Translations under genes and position numbers: made by a program
The notes under the pieces: model-generated
Told to the model about the DNA's origin: nothing
The model's database searches: none
Seen by the model: the letters and a program-made list of their open reading frames with translations, nothing else
From: Nymphaea colorata
Lineage: Eukaryota; Streptophyta; Magnoliopsida; Nymphaeales; Nymphaeaceae
NCBI RefSeq assembly: GCF_008831285.2
Contig: NC_045144.1
Coordinates: forward strand, 11,759,672-11,823,671
Reading direction: 5' to 3'
DNA: 64,000 bases
In this document: in pieces, positions 57,157-64,000 of the stretch
Position numbering within the stretch: the first letter of the stretch is position 1
Layout of the letters: every line of letters starts with the position of its first letter

Positions 57157-59450
57157 TAGGGATGTCAACGGATCGGATATACCTTTTGTCATATCCGATT
57201 TTTCGGATATTCATATATTCATATTCAGATTAAGATTCAGATTCGGATGAGAAGAAGTTTATACCATATCTGAATCTGACTTTAAAATCTACATCCAAAT
57301 CTGATTTGAATCCGATTTTTAGTTATACTTGAATCCGACCCAAATTCGATTTTAAAGTTATATCCGAATCTGATCCGAATCCGACTTTTAAGTTATATCC
57401 GAATCCAATCCGAATTCAACTTTTAAATTATATCTGAATCCGAACCAATCCGAACCTGAGTTGGTGTCTTCACGTTTTAAAGTTGCAACCTATGAATGGT
57501 TGGACAAAAGGTCTAACCAAATACACCAACTTAAACTTATGATATAGGAGAAATATAAATTGTATATAAAGGTATAATCTGATTAAGATGTAATGGCTTT
57601 TACGAAGTTGCATATAATAATAGTTAAATAGTGAACATCATTTAACTTAAAGTATTTAAAACTATATCACATAAAACTAATTAATTAATAATTTATATTG
57701 TATTTAATTAAATGTTCTTGTGTAAACAAACAAACTATTATAGTTAAGGCATCAACTAAATATGATATCTTAAATAATATATTTATTTAATTTAAAAATA
57801 TAATAAAAAAACTTGTATCAAGAAATTTTAATAAAATGAGTATTTTTGAAAATATGAAAATTAATCACAAATAAATATATTTAATATGAAACAGTTGTTG
57901 GTAAGTTTATCGTATATAAAAAATTAAAAAATTATGTTTTGACTTCACTTAAAATTTTAAAACTATAGTTTGGCTTTTGCAACAAAACAACTCGTAAGTT
58001 TATCGTATATAAACAAAATTAAAAAATTTTTTGGCTTCACTTAAAATTTTAAAACTACAGTTTGACTCTTGCAACAAAACAATTCGTAAGTTTATCGTAT
58101 AGAAAAATAGAAAAATAAAAAATTGTATTTTGGCTTCACTGAAAATTTTAAAGAAATGAGTTTAAGTGTGTTATCTGAACATCGAACTAATTATTTAAAA
58201 CTAATTAAAACTACTTTTACACATATCCAATTTTTTGGAAACATTTTTTTTATGAGGTGTTGTACTCATTATAAGGGTCATTTTGAGTTTTGTTTCACAA
58301 GTTGGGATATGAAGTTGATTTTGTCAATGTTGATAATTGAGAAAAAGTGATAATATAAACATGTCAATGTTGATAAATGTCACATATCGAACAATTTGTT
58401 GTTTTCCTACAATTTAAAGGTTTTAGTTTTCAAGTTTGTAAATTCTGTGTTATAATTCAAATACCTAAGACTTTTGAATGAATTATATGATTATACAAAA
58501 TAATTTATTTGATTGATTGAATAAGTAAATTTATAATTTGATAATTTTTTTATGAGTTTAGTAGTTTTTTGATGTTAAACATATTTATTTGAGATTATGC
58601 ATAGTGAAGATGCTTTCAACTTAAAATGAATATCATAATGCATTTAAGATTTCTGTTTATTACACAACATATTTGTATATGATTTTCATACTTTTCTACA
58701 AGTTTTTGATATGATTTGTATGTTTTTTTTATAATTTATTCATATGACATTTCATAATTTTTTTCATATAAGTTGTGCAAATTGAACATTGATTTGTCTA
58801 GTCTATTTTTAAATAATAACATATTTTGATGGCACTTATTCAGAATTATTAAATCAATTGACCCATTATATTTCTCATTTAAGAAAGACATTATTTAATG
58901 GTGTTTTCTAATTTAATTGAGTTAATTAAATAAATACATTATTTAAGATATCATGTTTAGTTGATGCTTTAACTATAATAGTTTGCTTGTTTACACAAAA
59001 ATGTTTAATTAAATACGATATGAATTAATTAATTAATTAGTTTTATGTGATATATTTTTAAATACTTTAAGTTAAATAGTGTATATGGTAAATATTTGAC
59101 TATTATTATATGCAACTTCATAAAACCATTACCTTTTAATCAAATTATACATTCATATACAATTTATATGTTTTTCATGTCATAACTTTAAATTGGTGTG
59201 TTTGGCTAGACCTTTTGCCCAACCATTCATGGGTCTCAATTTCAGGTCTCAACTTCATAACGTGGGGACATCAACTCAAGGTTCGGATTCGGATGTCGTT
59301 TCGGATTCGGATATCAAGTTGTAATTCAGATTTTGGATTTGGACATCAACTCACGGTTCAGATTTGGATATCAAGCTGTAATTCGGATTCAGATATCAAC
59401 TCAGGATTCAGATATACTTGTTAAGATGGTTAAGTATCCGATCGAATATT
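57157..59450. mobile_element. Fold-back element with long inverted arms
   Basis: 57440-57793 and 58925-59275 are inverted copies of each other over about 350 bp (roughly 85 percent by eye). For example, TGTAAACAAACAAACTATTA at about 57722 matches the complement of TAGTTTGCTTGTTTACAC near 58980. Outside these, both sides carry degenerate TATCCGAATC/GATTCGGATA repeats in opposite orientation, the left starting TAGGGATGTCAACGG at 57157. The spacer of about 1.1 kb includes three 93-bp tandem copies and no coding sequence. This fits a non-autonomous fold-back or long-TIR DNA transposon, or two hAT-like copies inserted head to head. No clear target duplication is visible. Confidence 0.75.
57901..58155. 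repeat. 93-bp tandem array in fold-back spacer
   Basis: Units begin GTAAGTTTATCGTATA at 57901, 57994 and 58086 and contain GGCTTCACTTAAAATTTTAA and TTTGCAACAAAACAA. The consensus resembles part of the repeat at 61800-61890. Confidence 0.88.
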
Positions 59451-61719
59451 TACTTAATACCAAATTCTAGACGCACTCCATTAATTTTGATAGCTAGTTC
59501 CCTTCTATAAAAAACACTTGATTTATGCTTAAAAGTGATTTCACCATCTTGAACCAAGTTTAACTCTTCCCTTTGATTGAAACTAATATTGAATCAAAAG
59601 AATGCAAACTGAACAATCAAAACATGAGAGGGAAAAAAAAACACCTGTCTTTTAGTCAAGAGAAACCAGAAATTTGTTGGTTGAATAATCCTGATTTGGA
59701 CTGTTCATGTGTGAATCCAATAGATGTTTTCCCTATTCCGATCATGGTAAGACTCCTAACATGTTAAAACAATGGCTACACTGAACAAACCAATGGTTAC
59801 TCTAGACAAACCAAGATAGAAACCAAAGCTTTACCCCCCCCCCCAAAAAAACTACCCTCTGTTGATGCGAGCCCATCGTAGATGGACGGACAAAGAGAGA
59901 GCTCGCCATCCACCATCAATGGAGTGCAATGAGCATGAGGCAAAGAGACCAGTGAACCAGCCAAAAAAAAAAAATGAAACGGAGAGGTCAAGGAGAGAGA
60001 GATATGTTGAGGAAACAGCTAGTCTGTAGCAAGAGTTGTGCAGAAGTTTTTTCCTTTCGTTGTTTATTTCCTTTATTGTTCCCATCGGTTCCCTCCATTA
60101 TATGTTTGTAAGATGAACCCCCAAAAAACAAGAAAGAATGATAAAGAAAAAGTCTGGTTTTGTTCGTCTGTGGATGTAGGCAGCAATAGCCGAACCACGT
60201 TAACTCTTGTTTATGTGTGATTGTCATCTTTCTTCAATATCTGACAAGATAGAGAGAGATCACCTGAGCGATAGGGAGAAGCACAAAACATTGCAGCCAG
60301 CGGTGAACGGAGAAGGTGTCGACATGGATGAGGGAGAGGGTTTCGATGTGTGGAGAGGGAGACATAAGAAGTAAGAAGTAAAGAACAGATGAAATGGGGA
60401 AACACTCGGTATTCGTGCATTTTATTTGGTGGAGCAATGTATATGGGTGATGATTGAAGCTATAGATTTTTTTTCATTATGAACGCCAATCCTTTTCAGT
60501 ATCGGCATGTCACTACGATACGTTTTGTAGTGAATGATAGAAGGAAATAAAAGATGAAAACTAAAAAAAAAAATCAGATTTTAAATAATGGACAAATTCA
60601 AACTCGAAAAAGTCCTTTATGATTTTTGAAGAATGAGGGACAAAAGGATTGATTGAAAAAAATCATTTTTTCGTATTATAAAATTATAACATTGTGATTT
60701 GATCAACATATGTTTGTTTCTAAAAAGGATAATCTTCTCCATTGATCATAATTCAAATGGAAAGTTTTTTTTTTCAAATAAATGAAAGCACAAGACCTTG
60801 TTTTGCAATTTCCATGAAAAAGCATGGATTCTTTCTAGGGTAACCTTCTTTAGTGCAATCATGGGCAAAATGTTAGACAATGTATATGAATCATGGAAGG
60901 AAAAAATATATTCTGATTCTCTGAATATGTCACAACTATTGTCTTGGAGATACTTCTTGCTTCGTTCTTGTGCTTTTGAAGGTTGATTACTTATTGGAAT
61001 AAGATAGACTGCTTTTCCGGTCCAATCTTTTTGCTATCATTCATTTAATCGGGTCCCCCACATGTATTCTTTCATGAAAACTATTAACGTGATTCAGAAG
61101 AACGATGATGTTGCATATACAGTCTCCAACTATGAAATATTCTTCCCTTGAATCATCAGTCGGGGAATCTCTACAACATACCATTGCTTCAACATGGAAC
61201 GGGGAAGATCTACAACGCCCAGCAGGGATGATTAGAAACCATGATGGTGAACATTTATTCGGCCATCTACTGCAGGGCAATAGATGAACATCTGAAAGCT
61301 GCATGGGTTTTCATAAACTGATGTCTTGGCAAGCTCCTCGGTAACGAAGAACCCATTGTGATTCAGGCCAATAGCGAGCAAGTGAAATAAGGCTTAGACA
61401 AGGCTGTAGAGGGGGCATATCAGGAACGTTGGGACCGCATATGCATGTGCTAAATAATTTAAGCAAGTGAAGAGTTACCAGTCAATTATAACCATTGATC
61501 TGTGAGGTTATGCTCTTTGTGTTCTAATGAAATGAGATGTAAGGAACAAGAGTTGGGTCGGTCTGGCTGGGACCGCAGCCTGAGCCAGTTGAGTTGCCGG
61601 GAATGTAATAATCCTGTAAAGGATTTTGACTTTGTGCTGTATATATCCCATTTTTTAATAATAAAATGGAGAGGGCCTATCCCTCTGCAAGTCTTCACCG
61701 GAAATATTCTTCCCATGAA
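59451..61719. other. No supported gene
   Basis: It contains a C homopolymer (about 59833-59845), a pyrimidine-rich block at 60240-60420 that could be a minus-strand leader, and a plus-strand protein-like reading near 61340-61440 (NEEPIVIQANSEQVK, then LDKAVEGAYQERWDRI) broken by stops. None is identifiable. Confidence 0.3.
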
Positions 61720-61905
61720 CAGGGCCAGAGCTAAGGGGGTCTGCGTGGGCCGTGCTCCCCCCTTAAAAACAAATTTAAAATTTACATGTAAATTAAAAAA
61801 ACATTTATCATACGTGAAAATTTTAAAAAATTGTTTTTCAACCCTTGTCAAGATTTTGAAACTATAATTTTGACCTCTCGTAAAAAATTTGTGGCTTCGC
61901 CCCTA
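61720..61905. mobile_element. Small repeat with GGGGC-GAAGCC ends
   Basis: The left end AGGGCCAGAGCTAAGGGGG and the complement of the right end, GTAGGGGCGAAGCCACAAAT, are imperfect inverted versions of the common plant GGGGCGGAGCCA motif. The interior is T/A-rich with TTTTGAAACTATAATTTTGA, similar to the tandem units at 57901. It is a miniature non-autonomous element or a fragment of one. Confidence 0.5.
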
Positions 61906-62457
61906 CCCACGAGAGCTGCTTTAATATTTGGATCTTAACATTCATGTAGGCCGTCTAGAGAGAGGAATGTGCGTTGTGATTGTTGAGTTTGTGCTTTAAG
62001 GATCTCCTTGATTGCCAAACTAAATATTCGGCAGTTCTTCCTATCTGTCTCTAAAATTTAATCTCATATGTTACAATGCATTACATGTCCTGCCTTGCTG
62101 ATTGTGTACATACTTGGCCAGCTTATGAATGTGAGCGACGACATGTGCCACTCCTTTTTCTTGGCAAGTTGATAAAAAACTAGCGTCCGATCACGAGCGA
62201 AGCCGGCTGACGAACGATTGCAACAAACGTCTCTTCGGCACATATTTCTCTCTCCCTCCCTCTCTTTGAATTGCCAAATGTGCGAATCCAACACATTTGC
62301 AAACTCTCTCCCTCTTGCATGCACATGTATCCTGTCAGAAGTTTTCAGGTTAGGTTAGTTTTATAATGCCCATTTTCCAAAAGCCGATGGTAATAGCGCG
62401 TCCGAATGCTTTGACCCAACCCAATATATTGACATGAGGATGTAAAACGTCAACCAA
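61906..62457. other. No recognisable gene
   Basis: An intergenic spacer upstream of the tRNA gene. Nothing is supported. Confidence 0.35.
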
Positions 62458-62531
62458 TCCGTTGTCGTCTAGTCCGGTTAGGATATCTGGCTTTCACCCA
62501 GGCGACCCGGGTTCAAATCCCGGCAACGGAA
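62458..62531 (+). tRNA. tRNA-Glu (anticodon TTC)
   Basis: TCCGTTG at 62458 pairs with CAACGGA at 62524-62530, followed by a discriminator A. The anticodon stem is TCTGG/CCAGG around the loop CTTTCAC, with anticodon TTC. The T arm contains the perfect B box GGTTCAAATCC (62510-62520). The D arm is GTCTAGTCCGGTTAGGAT. There is no intron. One T-G wobble pair occurs at the top of the anticodon stem. A TTTT run just after the gene (about 62536) can end polymerase III transcription. It decodes GAA/GAG glutamate codons. Confidence 0.96.
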
Positions 62532-62997
62532 TTTATTTTGCCCCTTTTGACTGCACCGTCAGTCCGTTAAATCCATTATAACACCAATTCGGTGCCAGAA
62601 GAACCAACACACATAGTTCTAAGAGAATCGGAAGAGGATTGGGCTGCTCTTATATAAAGCATTTAATGCATTCTGCTTTCTTATCCTTTCCCGAATAGAT
62701 TCGGAATAGCAGCATCTCGAAAAGTCACGCAGAGTTTTGAGGATAATAATAAACGCACTAATCTGCTCAATAAAGTGTTTGTATAACGCATTCTACCTTT
62801 TTGTTCCCTTTGCCGAAACATACAACAACAATCCGTTATAACAAAGCCAAATTCATGTCGAAAAGACTACCTTTGGAGGTCCGAATATCATAAAGAACAC
62901 ATGCAGTATTGGATAAGAAGGAAAGATCTAGAATCTGCTTTTAAGGAAAAATAACATAAAAAAAAACCTTGATGAGTTGTTTTATCTGTAAATTATC
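62532..62997. other. Spacer between tRNA and copia LTR
   Basis: No gene is seen; part of it may belong to the LTR if that starts further left than assumed. Confidence 0.35.
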
Positions 62998-63147
62998 TGT
63001 TGTAACATATTATTTTGTGTAACCTTCGTATCCATCATTTGTGAATCTGTATATCCTTAAAAACTCAAAGGTGAATGGAAGATATAAGATTTTCTTGACT
63101 CATTCATCTCTCTTGTTTCTTTCTTCATCTTTCACACCTATTTCACA
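62998..63147 (+). repeat. 5' LTR (end certain, start tentative) of a third copia element
   Basis: The right border CA at 63146-63147 is fixed by the adjoining primer site. TGTTGTAACAT at 62998 is the most likely start, giving a short LTR of about 150 bp, but an earlier start cannot be excluded. TCTTGTTTCTTTCTTCATCT near the end is typical of the pyrimidine-rich leader. Confidence 0.5.
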
Positions 63148-63159
63148 TAGTACCAGAGC
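63148..63159 (+). promoter_or_regulatory. Primer-binding site of the right-edge copia
   Basis: TAGTACCAGAGC has two changes from the plant initiator tRNA-Met site TGGTATCAGAGC. Its position between the LTR end and gag supports the call. Confidence 0.65.
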
Positions 63160-64000
63160 ATTTTGAGACAAAGAGATATATTACCCACCACCGGCCGTCA
63201 CATGCCACCGAGAACTTATCTATTCATCCTGTTGACCGGACTGATGATCTTGGATATCAGAATCAGTCCCCTTTCTTCTTGCACTATTTTGATAATCCTT
63301 CTCGCAACCAACCCACTTGTTGGGGACAGCTACTCTATTTGGTGACAGGCCATGAAGGTGGCCCTTAGTGCCAAAAACAAGTTCGCATTTATTGATGGTT
63401 CTAATCCAAAACCAGCAACCACAAGTACAAACTATATCCCATGGGCTCATTGCAATGATTTAGTTCATTTATGGCTTCTTAATTCATTATTCAAGGAAAT
63501 TGCAAACAACATCATCTATCCCAGCGAAGCTCATGTTTAGATCGATCTTCAAGACCGGTTCTCTCAAGGCAACATTACTCATATTTATCAATTGAAGAAA
63601 ATGATATTTGATTTATGGCAAGAACAAAATTCATTGACTACCTACTTTACTACATCAAAATTTTTTGGATGAACTTGGATCTTATTCAACTGTGCCTACA
63701 TGCAATTATGGTGCATTCAAAGAGTTTCATTCATGTCAAGATCATGAAGAAGTTTAGCAGTTTTTAATAGGGTTAAATACAAGTTTTAGCACTCTTCACA
63801 ATCAGATTCTTTATATCAACCCCTTACCCAATATAAATAAGGTCTATGCTATGATGTTTCAAGAAGAGATTCAACGTCTTCTCACTCCTCAAATTTTTGG
63901 TTTCAATAATGTAGTTTTTGCAGCTAAGTCTTCTCCTACTCTATTTATAAAAAATAATTATGCAAGGCCATCTAATGCTACTTGCAACTGTCCTCACCGA
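63160..64000 (+). pseudogene. Copia gag, truncated by window edge, with stops
   Basis: Several frames read a copia gag of the UBN2 type: AMKVALSAKNKFAFIDGSNP near 63350, then LVHLWLLNSLFKEIANNIIY, then after a TAG at 63538 IDLQDRFSQGNITHIYQLKK and MIFDLWQEQNSLTTYFTT. Later residues resemble the CxC-containing part and the end of the domain in shifted frames. A stop replaces the expected Trp-Ser-Arg residues before AMKVAL. The element continues beyond 64000, so its full state is unknown. It differs in sequence from both copia elements at the left end. Confidence 0.82.

Noticed and set aside
60211-60440. Minus-strand leader-like sequence with short ATG frames.
   Set aside because: A possible donor exists, but no following exon is identifiable, so a gene cannot be supported.
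61105-61450. Possible decayed coding region (NEEPIVIQANSEQVK).
   Set aside because: Protein-like residues are spread over two frames with stops; no family could be named.
62458-62600. Possibility that the tRNA-like sequence is the head of a SINE.
   Set aside because: The cloverleaf is complete with acceptor stem and discriminator, is followed by a pol III stop, and no SINE body or A-rich tail follows.

Overview
The window is nuclear DNA of a flowering plant. The evidence is a spliced plant-type ESCRT-III gene (VPS2.2/VPS2.3 class), a eukaryotic tRNA-Glu with an internal B box, LTR retrotransposons primed by initiator tRNA-Met, a CACTA (En/Spm) transposon, and long AT-rich intergenic DNA with TC/GA/TA microsatellites. 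I cannot name the species. Most of the window is transposon sequence at different stages of decay.

Layout. 0-8.6 kb: an old Ty1/copia element on the minus strand, split by a younger plus-strand copia element (1417-6648) with both LTRs and a perfect 5-bp target duplication. A second minus-strand copia LTR follows (8335-8585). 9.9-10.2 kb: a probable first exon of a plastid-targeted protein on the minus strand. 11-14.8 kb: CACTA-like and hAT-like remnants and microsatellites. 14.8-20.4 kb: a structurally complete minus-strand Ty3/gypsy chromovirus with LTRs, target duplication, primer site, polypurine tract and chromodomain, but with broken reading frames. 21.2-26.9 kb: a decayed CACTA transposon with TNP2 and Transposase_24 remnants on the minus strand. 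27-31.7 kb: a badly decayed plus-strand Ty3/gypsy element of the Tat/Ogre type. 31.7-40 kb: gene-free, C/A- and pyrimidine-biased DNA that includes a 71-bp tandem array directly upstream of a TATA box.

40-43.6 kb holds pieces of unrelated genes. The three last exons of a DNMT2/TRDMT1 tRNA methyltransferase have perfect splice phases, and about 400 bp downstream lies one frameshifted exon of a VPS13/chorein-type gene. 46.5-51.4 kb is the one clearly intact protein gene, an 11-exon VPS2.2/2.3-like ESCRT-III subunit on the minus strand with a telo-box leader and a poly(A) signal.

51.5-62 kb is repeat-rich: microsatellites, short tandem arrays, hAT-like fragments and a 2.3-kb fold-back structure (57.16-59.45 kb). 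A tRNA-Glu(UUC) lies at 62.46 kb. The 5' part of another plus-strand copia element (LTR end, primer site, gag) runs off the right edge.

Only VPS2 and the tRNA look functional. The genes do not form a pathway; the window is mainly a record of nested and successive insertions.
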